From an uncultured Rickettsiales bacterium (GTDB lineage: Bacteria; Pseudomonadota; Alphaproteobacteria; Rs-D84), in assembly GCA_900550495.1 (NCBI GenBank), contig URSJ01000014.1, positions 1 to 24,363 of the forward strand: a DNA stretch of 24,363 nt, read 5' to 3'. The position numbers and the translations under genes are program-made. Shown here piece after piece: positions 1 to 7,494 of the stretch. Within the stretch, counting starts at the first letter, position 1. The number at the start of each line of letters is the position of its first letter. The notes under the pieces were generated by a model that was not told the origin of the DNA, ran no database searches, and was given only the letters and a program-made list of their open reading frames with translations.

Positions 1-34
1 GGTGTGGCTCGTTTATGTAGCATTTGTACACTGC
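1..34. repeat. Direct repeat copy 1 (34 bp)
   Basis: These 34 bases, beginning GGTGTGGCTCG and ending TACACTGC, recur exactly at 122-155, 121 bases later. The copies differ immediately downstream. Copy 1 may continue upstream of the window. I see no coding sense in it. It lies beside intrinsic terminators, so it may be a duplicated gene end or a small intergenic repeat. Confidence 0.85.
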
Positions 35-77
35 ACTCGCCACACGGCACACATCTATACCGTTCTCTTTAATTTTG

Positions 78-103
78 AACCGTCCCGTTTGGGACGGTTT
101 TTT
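78..103 (+). terminator. Intrinsic terminator
   Basis: A perfect 9-bp stem (AACCGTCCC with GGGACGGTT) with a GTTT loop is followed by a T-run. It probably ends a + strand transcript that starts before the window. Confidence 0.8.
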
Positions 104-121
104 GTTTGCGTATCTGTGCGC

Positions 122-155
122 GGTGTGGCTCGTTTATGTAGCATTTGTACACTGC
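122..155. repeat. Direct repeat copy 2 (34 bp)
   Basis: Exact second copy of the repeat at 1-34. It lies between the terminator at 78-103 and the bidirectional terminator at 176-200. Confidence 0.85.
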
Positions 156-175
156 TATTCCAGATGCGTGGAAAT

Positions 176-200
176 AAAAAACGCCCGACGGGCGTTTTTT
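176..200. terminator. Bidirectional intrinsic terminator
   Basis: An ACGCCC/GGGCGT stem with a GAC loop is flanked by an A-run on the left and a T-run on the right, so it can act on both strands. The stop codon of the minus-strand gene at 200-559 abuts it. Confidence 0.85.
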
Positions 201-559
201 TAATATTCAATCACACGGCGGGTAGTGTGTGTGCCAGATGGAACATAGCGCACAACGGGTTGATATTCTTGGTAATGGTCTATGACCTCGGTATATTTTT
301 TTACGCGAACTGGGCGCAGTGCCCCGCCAGCGTTGCAATTACGTGCGCGTGACGCCAGGTCAATAGATGAACGAACGCGACAAGGCGCGGCAACCTGTGC
401 CGGTTTTTGTTCGGAAACATACGCGTCGTCTGAAATTTCAACAGTGCTTATTTGAATTGATTCATACGTTGTTTCGGTTGTTGTTTCGCGACACGGACAT
501 GCGTATGCGCCGGCCGTTAATGACACAGTCAGCAAACAAAATACAGCAATTTTTTTCAT
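200..559 (-). CDS. Small secreted protein of unknown function
   Basis: 119 aa. I do not recognise the family. Residues 1-20 form a clear signal peptide (Lys-Lys, a hydrophobic core, then an Ala-Tyr-Ala cleavage site), so the product is exported. The mature protein begins Cys-Pro-Cys and has further Cys residues later. It is rich in Thr, Val, Tyr and Arg, ending in a Tyr/Arg-rich stretch. The site before Cys21 is a poor lipobox, so a lipoprotein is possible but not favoured. The reading frame continues upstream to 730, but the ATG at 559 is chosen for its AAGGA ribosome site, the signal peptide directly after it, and a near-consensus promoter 32 bases upstream. It is divergent from rpoA. Confidence 0.75.
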   Translation of the reverse strand: MKKIAVFCLLTVSLTAGAYACPCRETTTETTYESIQISTVEISDDAYVSEQKPAQVAAPCRVRSSIDLASRARNCNAGGALRPVRVKKYTEVIDHYQEYQPVVRYVPSGTHTTRRVIEY

Positions 560-590
560 AGTTAAAATCCTTGGTTGTTTTTGTGCGATA

Positions 591-619
591 ATCATAGGAC
601 AATAATTTTTAATTGTCAA
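591..619 (-). promoter_or_regulatory. Promoter of the 119-aa secreted protein, with palindromic spacer
   Basis: TTGACA (619-614), a 17-bp spacer and TATGAT (596-591). The 20-bp inverted repeat GACAA-N10-TTGTC at 598-617 runs from inside the -35 to just before the -10. The same arrangement occurs at 7381-7400 and 14669-14688, suggesting a shared operator. Confidence 0.8.
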
Positions 620-673
620 CTTTTTTGATATTGCGTCTGTGGGGCGAATACATTTTGCGTTCCTAATATTTAT

Positions 674-702
674 TTGACTTTTAATGGCCCGGGGTATAGA
701 AT
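674..702 (+). promoter_or_regulatory. Promoter of rpoA-rplQ
   Basis: TTGACT (674-679), a 17-bp spacer and TAGAAT (697-702), about 70 bases before the rpoA start. A dedicated promoter here fits with rpoA being separated from the upstream ribosomal protein genes by a divergent gene. Confidence 0.65.
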
Positions 703-773
703 ACGCACGCGCGAAAGAAATTTTGCGCAACCGAACGGTGAAAATAATAAACTAAGCCCAAAGGAAAAACGGT

Positions 774-1802
774 ATGATTGAAAAGAACTGGATGAGCCTG
801 ATAAAGCCGAAAAAGCTGAATATCACGGTTGATGAACATAACCCAAATTTAGCAAAACTGGTTGCTGAACCATTGGAAAAAGGATTTGGACTGACATTGG
901 GCACGGCGTTGCGTCGCGTGCTGTTGTCGTCATTGCAGGGTTGTGCCCCAATCTATATCAAGATTGACGGTGTGCAACACGAATTTTCCAGCCTGCAAGG
1001 TGTCCGCGAAGACATTACAGATATTATCTTGAACCTGAAAGGTGTTTATTTCAAAGCATTGACCGAAGGTCAACACAAGGCAACCTTGAAAGTCAAGGGG
1101 CCGGCCGTTGTGACCGCAGGTATGATTGAAACATCTGGCGGGGTCGAGGTTATGAACAAAGACGCAGAAATCTGCACGCTGGATAAAAACGCGAATTTGG
1201 ATATGGAAATCACATTGGCAACCGGCCGCGGTTATGTGCCGGCGTCTGCACATGCAGATGGTTTGCCATTGGGCGTGATTCCGGTTGATTCAATTTTCTC
1301 GCCAATTTTGAATGTTGCGACGGCTGTTTCGGAAACCCGCGTTGGCCAGTCGACAGACTATGATAAATTGGAAATGACCGTCAAAACCAACGGTGCTGTT
1401 TCGCCCGAAGATGCAATCGCATTTGCGGCGCGTATTTTGACAGACCAGTTGGTTGTCTTTATCAATTTTGAAGATCCGGCGCAAATCAATGCTCCGACCG
1501 AAGAAGAAAAGGCCAAGGACGCATTGCCGTTTGATCCGAAATTGTTAAAGCATGTTGATGAATTGGAATTGTCTGTTCGTGCAAACAATTGCTTAAAGAA
1601 CGACAAAATCAATTGGTTGGGCGAATTGGTCCAAAAGACCGAAGCAGATATGTTGAAAACCCCGAACTTTGGCCGCAAGTCACTGAATGAAATCAAGGTT
1701 CAGTTAGAGGCTATGGGGCTGGGACTGGGCATGGAAGTACCGGGTTGGCCACCAGAAAATATTGCGGAGTTGGCCAAGAAGTACGAAGACCCTTATAAAT
1801 AA
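774..1802 (+). CDS. rpoA: DNA-directed RNA polymerase subunit alpha
   Basis: 342 aa, normal length for the family. The alpha subunit dimerises to start assembly of RNA polymerase and contacts promoter UP elements and activators through its C-terminal domain. The N-terminal domain shows the family signature GFGLTLGTALRRVLLSS near residues 37-53. The C-terminal domain shows LSVRANNCLKND followed by a helix-hairpin-helix region (NFGRKSLNEIK) and a short Pro/Trp-containing tail. The start is supported by AAGGA eight bases upstream. It is normally preceded by rpsM and rpsK; here a divergent secreted-protein gene lies directly upstream, so it has its own promoter. rplQ follows after 172 bases containing two hairpins. 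Confidence 0.98.
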   Translation: MIEKNWMSLIKPKKLNITVDEHNPNLAKLVAEPLEKGFGLTLGTALRRVLLSSLQGCAPIYIKIDGVQHEFSSLQGVREDITDIILNLKGVYFKALTEGQHKATLKVKGPAVVTAGMIETSGGVEVMNKDAEICTLDKNANLDMEITLATGRGYVPASAHADGLPLGVIPVDSIFSPILNVATAVSETRVGQSTDYDKLEMTVKTNGAVSPEDAIAFAARILTDQLVVFINFEDPAQINAPTEEEKAKDALPFDPKLLKHVDELELSVRANNCLKNDKINWLGELVQKTEADMLKTPNFGRKSLNEIKVQLEAMGLGLGMEVPGWPPENIAELAKKYEDPYK

Positions 1803-1804
1803 AT

Positions 1805-1824
1805 CCCCTTCGCTGGCGAAGGGG
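1805..1824. repeat. Palindromic intergenic element after rpoA
   Basis: A perfect 8-bp stem (CCCCTTCG/CGAAGGGG) with a CTGG loop, starting 3 bases after the rpoA stop. It is followed by GTGGCCGCAGGGCGGACGGG and no T-run, so it is not a standard terminator. Stem plus GC-rich tail resembles interspersed palindromic intergenic elements; 9829-9862 looks similar. Confidence 0.6.
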
Positions 1825-1928
1825 TGGCCGCAGGGCGGACGGGGTAGTGGCAAGCTATTCTGTTCCGTTTTGTGGAAACTAAATCCCACGCTGCTGGTGT
1901 AAATCAGGGTGTGGCGTCTCAATAAAAT

Positions 1929-1945
1929 CCCCAGATGGTCTGGGG
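1929..1945 (+). other. Hairpin in the rplQ leader
   Basis: A perfect 7-bp stem (CCCCAGA/TCTGGGG) with a TGG loop, ending about 17 bases before the rplQ ribosome site and lacking a T-run. It could stabilise or regulate the rplQ message, or be the far end of the element that begins at 1805. Confidence 0.5.
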
Positions 1946-1974
1946 CAGAAACAAAAATACAAAGGAGTAATCTG

Positions 1975-2496
1975 ATGAGACACGCAAAAGCAGGTCGCAC
2001 ATTTAACCGCGACACAAACGCACGCAAAGCACTGATGGTTGGCTTGGCGAAAAACTTGATTGAAAAAGAACAAATCAAAACAACATTGCCCAAGGCAAAA
2101 GATTTGCGTAGCGTTGTTGAAAAACTGATTACTCGCGCCAAGGTTGACACAGTTGCCAATCGTCGTTTGACAGCGTCTGAACTGGGTAACAGCTCGGCGG
2201 CCACCGTGAAAAAATTGTTCACAGTTTTGGGCCCATGCTATGCAAAACGCCCGGGTGGATATACCCGCGTATTAAAGGCAGGTTTCCGTTATGGTGATGC
2301 CGCGCCGATGGCGATTATTGAATTGGTTGACCGTGATGTTAACGCGAAAAAGGTTGTAAAACCGGCCGCCACTGATGAAACCGCTCAGGCACCTGTCGCC
2401 AAAAAGGAAAAGGCAGACGCACCAGCAACAGAAGCCAAGGATGCCCCAAAGACAACCAAGGCTGCACCAAAGGCACGCCGCACAACCAGCAAATAA
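1975..2496 (+). CDS. rplQ: 50S ribosomal protein L17
   Basis: 173 aa. L17 is a large-subunit ribosomal protein near the peptide exit tunnel. The conserved core starts MRHAKAGRTFNRD and continues with LIEKEQIKTTLPKAKDLR, TRAK, and a GGYTRVLKAGFRYGDAAPMAIIEL segment near residues 93-117. The last 50 or so residues are an Ala/Lys/Pro/Thr-rich low-complexity tail, so the protein is longer than the roughly 120-140 aa usual for bacteria. The ATG at 1975 is chosen over an in-frame upstream extension to 1909 because it follows AAAGGAG and gives the canonical N-terminus. It is likely cotranscribed with rpoA. Confidence 0.97.
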   Translation: MRHAKAGRTFNRDTNARKALMVGLAKNLIEKEQIKTTLPKAKDLRSVVEKLITRAKVDTVANRRLTASELGNSSAATVKKLFTVLGPCYAKRPGGYTRVLKAGFRYGDAAPMAIIELVDRDVNAKKVVKPAATDETAQAPVAKKEKADAPATEAKDAPKTTKAAPKARRTTSK

Positions 2497-2525
2497 GATT
2501 ATGTAATAGTAGTTTTATTTCAGAT

Positions 2526-2558
2526 AAAACACCGTCCGAATGGGGCGGTGTTTTGTTT
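2526..2558. terminator. Bidirectional terminator between rplQ and the DUF3419-like gene
   Basis: AAAACACCGTCC pairs with GGGGCGGTGTTTT around a short GAATG loop, with T-rich sequence after it on the + strand and an A/T context on the other. It ends rplQ and, on the minus strand, lies about 40 bases past the convergent gene. Confidence 0.8.
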
Positions 2559-2596
2559 GTGCGTGACGCATAAAAAACGCGTGGACGCATGGGACT

Positions 2597-3346
2597 TTAT
2601 CGGGTGCGTTGGAATATATGAATGCGTTCAAAGCAGTTTTTGCGTTCTGTTTTTTCGTGTTGTAGCACTTCGCCAGTTTTTAATTCAATTTTGAATTTGT
2701 CATAACTGATATTTGACGATTGTGGCATTGAAACAATACGTCCGCCAAGCATCAGGCATTTGGTCAACCGCGCCAAAATATCAATCTGGTCGCGTCGTTC
2801 ATAGCCATAATCAAATATGTTTGATATGTCGATTAAATCATATTTTTTTGTTGTATGCAGATTTAATTCCATGATGTCGCAATTAAAGAACTTGAACGGC
2901 CCGTGGATAATTTTTTGCAAGTATTTGTATTCGTTATCTGTAAATTGATTTTGTGGATATCCATCAACCGATGTGCCACGACTGAAATTGATAACATCAA
3001 TGCGACTGCGCATTAAATCAATTGTTTGTGGGCGCAGTCGCGGGACAACATGCGTCATACTGAACATATTCAGTGGATTTGCGCTGTAACGTAATTCGCG
3101 CAATAATTGATAGTATTCGTCACGTGGTATAACCGGGATTGCGGCGGTCTTGATTTCTTGGATAATGCCTGCGCATTTTGTGATGTCGTATGTATCAACT
3201 GTTTTTGCGCCACCCAGGCGGTATGTCAAGGCCTGGTCGCCACTGCCGGCGACGGTCAGGACATGTTGTGCGCCACGTGTTATTTCACGTGCCCAACGCC
3301 AATTTTCGTTTGTTATCGTATATGCAGGGATATAGGATTTATCCAT
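2597..3346 (-). CDS. DUF3419-like SAM-dependent transferase
   Basis: 249 aa, cytoplasmic, no signal or TM. Residues 29-40 (VLTVAGSGDQAL) form a Rossmann SAM-binding loop. They are followed by a D-x-x-x-C-x-x-x-x-x-E-I-K-x-A-A-I stretch (54-70) like the DNP-Q-x-x-LLELK-LAAI motif of the DUF3419/BtaA family, whose studied members transfer 3-amino-3-carboxypropyl from SAM to diacylglycerol in betaine-lipid synthesis. A later YDLIDISNIFD (169-179) fits the strand that closes such folds. The protein is shorter than BtaA, so the substrate is unknown. The frame extends upstream to 3385, but the ATG at 3346 has a GGGGGA ribosome site and better spacing. Monocistronic, with its own promoter. Confidence 0.6.
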   Translation of the reverse strand: MDKSYIPAYTITNENWRWAREITRGAQHVLTVAGSGDQALTYRLGGAKTVDTYDITKCAGIIQEIKTAAIPVIPRDEYYQLLRELRYSANPLNMFSMTHVVPRLRPQTIDLMRSRIDVINFSRGTSVDGYPQNQFTDNEYKYLQKIIHGPFKFFNCDIMELNLHTTKKYDLIDISNIFDYGYERRDQIDILARLTKCLMLGGRIVSMPQSSNISYDKFKIELKTGEVLQHEKTERKNCFERIHIFQRTR

Positions 3347-3371
3347 AATTGTAGTCCCCCTTGGTTTGTAT

Positions 3372-3401
3372 TTTATATAACACAAAATATAAAATTGTCA
3401 A
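3372..3401 (-). promoter_or_regulatory. Promoter of the DUF3419-like gene
   Basis: TTGACA (3401-3396) with an AT-rich spacer and overlapping -10 candidates: TATATA at 16 bp or TATAAA at 18 bp. The spacer ends TTGTGT, giving a TGTGN extended -10 before TATATA. Confidence 0.7.
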
Positions 3402-3448
3402 GTAATGCATAGGAATAAGTAAAAAGATGCTTTTATCGTGGCGTTTTT

Positions 3449-3459
3449 TGTGATAAAAT
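3449..3459 (+). promoter_or_regulatory. Extended -10 promoter of the 939-aa gene
   Basis: TGTGA followed by TAAAAT (3454-3459), 26 bases before the start codon. There is no good -35. The TRTGN pattern recurs before the 713-aa and autotransporter genes. Confidence 0.5.
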
Positions 3460-3484
3460 CAGATAACTAGGAAGGTTTCAAGGT

Positions 3485-6304
3485 ATGAGAAGGTTTGCAA
3501 TTTTTTCAATGTTGGTTGCCGGATTACTTGCCACGGCAGATGCTGCCGCCCCGGTTCAGCGTCGTGGGCAAAATACCGCAAATTCTGGTGTGTCTGGCGC
3601 ATCGGCGGCTCGCAGTGCAATGCCACGTGCTGGAAATGCTGCGTCGTCTCAAGCAACAACTGCTCGTAGTGCAACATCCGGTCGTGCAATCGTTTCGCGC
3701 AGTGCGACCCCTCAGCCTGTGGGCCAGGGCGTTGTTGCGCGTGCTGCTACTACACAGAAAGTTATTGGTACTGGGACCAAGGTTGCGTCGGCCACCAAAA
3801 ACGTTGTTGTCAGCGAAGCGTGCCAACAAAAATACGACGGTTGCATGGATTCTTTCTGCATGATTGATAACGCCAGTGGCGGTCGTTGCATATGCAGTGA
3901 CCGAAATGCCGAATTGGATTCTGTTCTGGCCGAGATAGAAAAGTTAGACCAGCAATCATACCAGATGGCAACCACGGGCGTTGAACGAATTGAAATGGGC
4001 GCGGACGCTGATGCGGCGATTTCGGCGGCAAATGCAGTGGTGGCCGACCTGCGTGGGGACAATGACAAGAAAACTGCACGTCAGTCGTTGGATTTAACAA
4101 TGTGGAATTCAACGGTTGATTTTGATGATAGTGACGACGTGTGGGCTGATGATGATATCAGCGCGATTGCTGGCAAAACCGGTGATGCGTTGTATCGCGC
4201 ATCTCACCGGGTTTGTGCGGAACAAATTCCAGAGTGTGCCAACGAAATATCTATGTTGCAAATGATGTATTCCCAGCGGGTAAAGTCTGATTGTGCTGCA
4301 TATGAAAATAGTTTAAAACAACAAAAAAACGCCAGTGCAAATAAATTGTCGGTCGCAGAAAAGGCCCTGCGCGAGGCGGCATTGGAACAATATCGCACGG
4401 CAAATAAATACGACCTGGGGCAATGCACGGTTGAATTTAAAAATTGTATGATTTCGACGGGCGGCTGTGGCGATGATTTTTCGAAATGTGCATCGGTTGC
4501 GGCGTCTGATAACACCAATATCAATAAAAGTCGTCGCAGTAAAAACAAAACATATTCAATCGTTGGTGCGACAACAACGATTGAAATTTCTGCGTCAACA
4601 TATGACACGCTGGTTTCAAAAAAGCCGCTGTGCGAAAACGTCACGAAACAATGCGTTGCCGTTGCAGGCCAGGTTTGGGATACGTTCTTACGCGAGGTTG
4701 CTCCTCAAATCAAATCGGCTGAACTTATCGCAGAAGACAACGCCAGACAATCGTGCGTCTCTTCTATATCGTCGTGTTTTCAAAAGGCATGTAAAGACAC
4801 CATTGACCCAAATGACCCAGATGGTTCGTATGACCTTTGTTTAACCAGACCAGATACCGTCCTTAGTCTGTGCAAGATTCCGCTGAACGCGTGCGGTATT
4901 GACGCATCGTCATCGGCCAAGGCCGCAGAATCACAGATTTGGGGCTTTGTTGTCGCACGGTTGGCATCTATGCGTGTTGATTCCTGTACCCAGGAAGTCA
5001 AGTCGTGTCTGCAATCTGATGACAGATGTGGAAAGGATTATGCTCAATGTGTAGGGTTGGATTTGGAAAGTATTCGTGCAATGTGTCCATTAGAAAAACT
5101 GGTTGGGTGCCAGACAAATGGAAAACTGAATTCTATGGATGAAATTGATAATATCATCACTGGTATTTACCTGGACATTGATAATTCTTTATTGGAAAAT
5201 TGCAAAAATGCCGTCAGTCAAAAGATGATTGAAATTTGTGGTGATACGGCGTCATGTTCGGCGTTTCAAACTGACGACATCATTGGCACAGAAAGCCTGA
5301 GCAGTTATACAAACAATGAAGGTGATTTTGTCGTTGATGGTTTGGTATCATTTGGCAATGTTATTGTTGATAAAACAACCAAAAAATCTGATACTGGTGT
5401 GTCATATGACACATATTCGGTAAATATCAATGATTATAAAAGCCATTTAGATGACACCGATGCATCTGTCGCGCGTGTAGTATCGTCGTTGCAATCAACT
5501 GCAAACAAGATTGAACAAAAAATTGTATTACTGCGCCAAGATCCCAAGGTTCAAATGTGTGTCGAGGGCCGTAACATGACCCAGATTCGCCGGGGCAGCA
5601 CTGGTAACGCAACATCGCGTTTCCCGCACTTGCTGGACTCGTCAGTAATGGCGATTATATCGGCTGGTCTGGACCAGGCCAAGGCAAATTATGACAAGAA
5701 ATATAACGAACTGTTGTCGTCGGCATTGGAATCACAGAACGACCAGATGAAAGCCTTGCTGTGTGCTGCGATGGCGTCTAGTGGCGAACCGCGTTGCATT
5801 TCATACAAATCAGATGGTAATGGTAACGCGATATGCGAAACATATGAATCAGCCGCGTTCGAAGATGTGTTTATCGGTGACACAGAAACACAAACAGGCA
5901 TGGTCGGTACTGATTTATACGCAACTAAATATGTCATCGCAGGGGCAAAAATGTCTGATTTGGCGTCGGCCCAACAGCGTGGGCGTTCAGAATTCGTCCA
6001 GGTTGATTCATACGGCAATATGATGGGGCGCGTTGCCATGGCGTCAGTATATTCGCCAACCACTAATACATGTACTGTCACAACCACAACAACAGCATGC
6101 AAGGAAGTTGAATCCATAATATTGACCAGCACTGAAAAAACTTGTTCCAAGGGTGGAATCCATCTTTTTGCTGGATGTGGTGGGGGTGGTTTGTTTGGAC
6201 TGGGGGGTAACAAAAAATCAACCAAAGTAACCCAGACATATGCCGGTCAATCGTGCACAGAATATGCTGAACCGGTTGTTACAACAAATGTTATCAAAAT
6301 GTAA
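3485..6304 (+). CDS. Exported Cys-rich repeat protein (939 aa)
   Basis: I recognise no named family. Residues 1-20 are a signal peptide; 21-110 form an Ala/Ser/Arg/Thr-rich linker with repeated ARSAT-like units. From 113 there are four tandem copies of a six-Cys module, a four-Cys part followed by a CX6C pair: C113-C120-C125-C135 with C244-C251; C314-C321-C328-C335 with C383-C390; C424-C431-C436-C452 with C463-C470; C501-C508-C515-C522 with C534-C542. Copies two and four are exact C-x6-C-x6-C-x6-C. Long helical stretches separate them. The last 200 residues include a Thr-rich run and a Gly-rich patch (898-908). The N-terminal variant matches the start of the 285-aa protein at 13709-14566. An AGGAAGG ribosome site lies 9 bases before ATG. 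Probably periplasmic or surface, with disulfides. Confidence 0.8.
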   Translation: MRRFAIFSMLVAGLLATADAAAPVQRRGQNTANSGVSGASAARSAMPRAGNAASSQATTARSATSGRAIVSRSATPQPVGQGVVARAATTQKVIGTGTKVASATKNVVVSEACQQKYDGCMDSFCMIDNASGGRCICSDRNAELDSVLAEIEKLDQQSYQMATTGVERIEMGADADAAISAANAVVADLRGDNDKKTARQSLDLTMWNSTVDFDDSDDVWADDDISAIAGKTGDALYRASHRVCAEQIPECANEISMLQMMYSQRVKSDCAAYENSLKQQKNASANKLSVAEKALREAALEQYRTANKYDLGQCTVEFKNCMISTGGCGDDFSKCASVAASDNTNINKSRRSKNKTYSIVGATTTIEISASTYDTLVSKKPLCENVTKQCVAVAGQVWDTFLREVAPQIKSAELIAEDNARQSCVSSISSCFQKACKDTIDPNDPDGSYDLCLTRPDTVLSLCKIPLNACGIDASSSAKAAESQIWGFVVARLASMRVDSCTQEVKSCLQSDDRCGKDYAQCVGLDLESIRAMCPLEKLVGCQTNGKLNSMDEIDNIITGIYLDIDNSLLENCKNAVSQKMIEICGDTASCSAFQTDDIIGTESLSSYTNNEGDFVVDGLVSFGNVIVDKTTKKSDTGVSYDTYSVNINDYKSHLDDTDASVARVVSSLQSTANKIEQKIVLLRQDPKVQMCVEGRNMTQIRRGSTGNATSRFPHLLDSSVMAIISAGLDQAKANYDKKYNELLSSALESQNDQMKALLCAAMASSGEPRCISYKSDGNGNAICETYESAAFEDVFIGDTETQTGMVGTDLYATKYVIAGAKMSDLASAQQRGRSEFVQVDSYGNMMGRVAMASVYSPTTNTCTVTTTTTACKEVESIILTSTEKTCSKGGIHLFAGCGGGGLFGLGGNKKSTKVTQTYAGQSCTEYAEPVVTTNVIKM

Positions 6305-6328
6305 AAACGCCCATTCGGGCGTTTTTTT
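6303..6328. terminator. Bidirectional terminator between convergent genes
   Basis: AAAAACGCCC pairs with GGGCGTTTTT around an ATTC loop, with a further T-run. It overlaps the stop codons of both flanking convergent genes. Confidence 0.9.
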
Positions 6329-7368
6329 TATATCAAAACATCCAGGTCGTTTATGACGACAACACCGGATTTTTCCCAGTCTGCGCGACGGGCGTCGATG
6401 TTCATTATATTGTTACACGTCATATATAACACTGGTACAACATTATGTGCGGCAGCAATGCGGGTTACAGCGGTAATCGGTGACGGTTTTTGGCGGCCAG
6501 TGGCAAACCATGTGTCACCATCTGCAACCCAGAAACTGGGGTCGTCGTGTGTTGCAATTGCGTATTTGTCGGTGACGATTACGTCGTCGTCGATTGCGAT
6601 AATCGGCATGTTATGTGCACCCAGAAAATCAGTAACCGCTGGTGCGCCTGTTGCGAGGGCAGCCTGGGTGACGGATTCTGGGTTGTCGTGCGAAATCTCG
6701 ACTGTTGTGTCGTCGTCAAATCCATCAAACTTTATTTCACGAAATACCGGGGCAGGGGCGTCGGAAATGTCTTGGTCTGTTGTGGTGGACGGTGCAAAAT
6801 CGTCAAACACACCCATATCGTCAAAGTTGCTGGGCAGGGGCAAATCGCCTGCGATATCTGTGGCTGGATTTTGGGTCGAGATGTTTTGTGGTGTTGTGCT
6901 GTTCATCGCGTGCATATCAAATGAAGAAAATTGTTCAGTGCCAACGCGTCCGCGTGCGCGCAGGAACGCCCCGCGCAGTTCCAGGGGCAGGCCGTCTGGT
7001 AATGGTTTCTCGGCCGGGGTGTCGTCTGCGGGTGTGGGTGTGTCGTCGGCGGGGGTATCGGCGGGGGCGGGCGGTGCAAACGCGCGCTTTAAAAATTTGG
7101 GAATTGGTATCGTGAACAGTGGCGCGCCACTGCGTGCGACCAATGTGGTTGTTGCGATATACATTGGCAACGCAGCCAGAATTAAAATTCCAAACACAAA
7201 ACCGGCGAACCCGCGCAGGTGTGCGTGTGCCAAATATGACCAGTGCAGCGATGAAAACATATTGAAATTAAACAGACCGCGCAAAATCGCCCACATTATG
7301 AACACATATGTGATTGTCCATGTGATTATGTGCCGGCGAGATTTGATAAAGTCTGTAACTTTTTGCAT
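6328..7368 (-). CDS. Two-TM membrane protein with a cytoplasmic C-terminal domain
   Basis: 346 aa, family not recognised. Two hydrophobic helices near 12-31 and 52-75 place it in the inner membrane. A Pro/Ala/Asp/Thr-rich linker (98-125) and a long acidic, poorly structured stretch (145-235) follow. A compact C-terminal domain (about 240-346) contains IIAIDDDVIVTDKYAIAT, SFWVADGDTWFATGRQKPSP and NVVPVLYMTCNNIMNI. The alternating strands and Asp/Lys residues faintly recall nuclease-like folds, but I would not assign one. A consensus promoter lies so close that the transcript probably begins at or next to the ATG (leaderless); the next Met would remove the first helix. A long open frame on the other strand here is a shadow. 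Confidence 0.7.
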   Translation of the reverse strand: MQKVTDFIKSRRHIITWTITYVFIMWAILRGLFNFNMFSSLHWSYLAHAHLRGFAGFVFGILILAALPMYIATTTLVARSGAPLFTIPIPKFLKRAFAPPAPADTPADDTPTPADDTPAEKPLPDGLPLELRGAFLRARGRVGTEQFSSFDMHAMNSTTPQNISTQNPATDIAGDLPLPSNFDDMGVFDDFAPSTTTDQDISDAPAPVFREIKFDGFDDDTTVEISHDNPESVTQAALATGAPAVTDFLGAHNMPIIAIDDDVIVTDKYAIATHDDPSFWVADGDTWFATGRQKPSPITAVTRIAAAHNVVPVLYMTCNNIMNIDARRADWEKSGVVVINDLDVLI

Positions 7369-7374
7369 GCGATT

Positions 7375-7402
7375 ATTATAGACAATATATTATTTTTGTC
7401 AA
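7375..7402 (-). promoter_or_regulatory. Consensus promoter giving a probable leaderless transcript
   Basis: TTGACA (7402-7397), a 16-bp spacer and TATAAT (7380-7375). Only six bases separate the -10 from the ATG at 7368, so +1 should fall at the start codon. The 20-bp inverted repeat GACAA-N10-TTGTC occupies 7381-7400. Confidence 0.8.
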
Positions 7403-7456
7403 GATTATAATCAAACGGTATTTTTGTCTAAAAAGGGCTTTTTTTTAGGTCTTTTT

Positions 7457-7467
7457 TATGGCATAAT
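7457..7467 (+). promoter_or_regulatory. Extended -10 promoter of the 713-aa gene
   Basis: TATGG followed by CATAAT (7462-7467) fits the TRTGN extended -10. The region of the -35 is only a T-run. Confidence 0.45.
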
Positions 7468-7494
7468 AATGGGGATAAAAGTAGGAGATTTTTT

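Noticed and set aside
2..352. Open frame on the + strand at the window start
   Set aside because: It crosses two terminators and a direct repeat and overlaps the secreted-protein gene. No ribosome site.
200..559. Lipoprotein call for the small secreted protein
   Set aside because: The residues before Cys21 (Ala-Tyr-Ala) do not fit the lipobox, where Leu/Val/Ile is expected at -3.
1805..1824. Terminator between rpoA and rplQ
   Set aside because: The stem is strong but no T-run follows, and stopping there would cut off rplQ, which has no clear promoter.
6353..7381. Long open frame on the + strand opposite the two-TM gene
   Set aside because: The minus strand has a consensus promoter, membrane helices, a linker and a shared terminator. 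The + frame has no ribosome site or family resemblance and mirrors the complement of the real codons.
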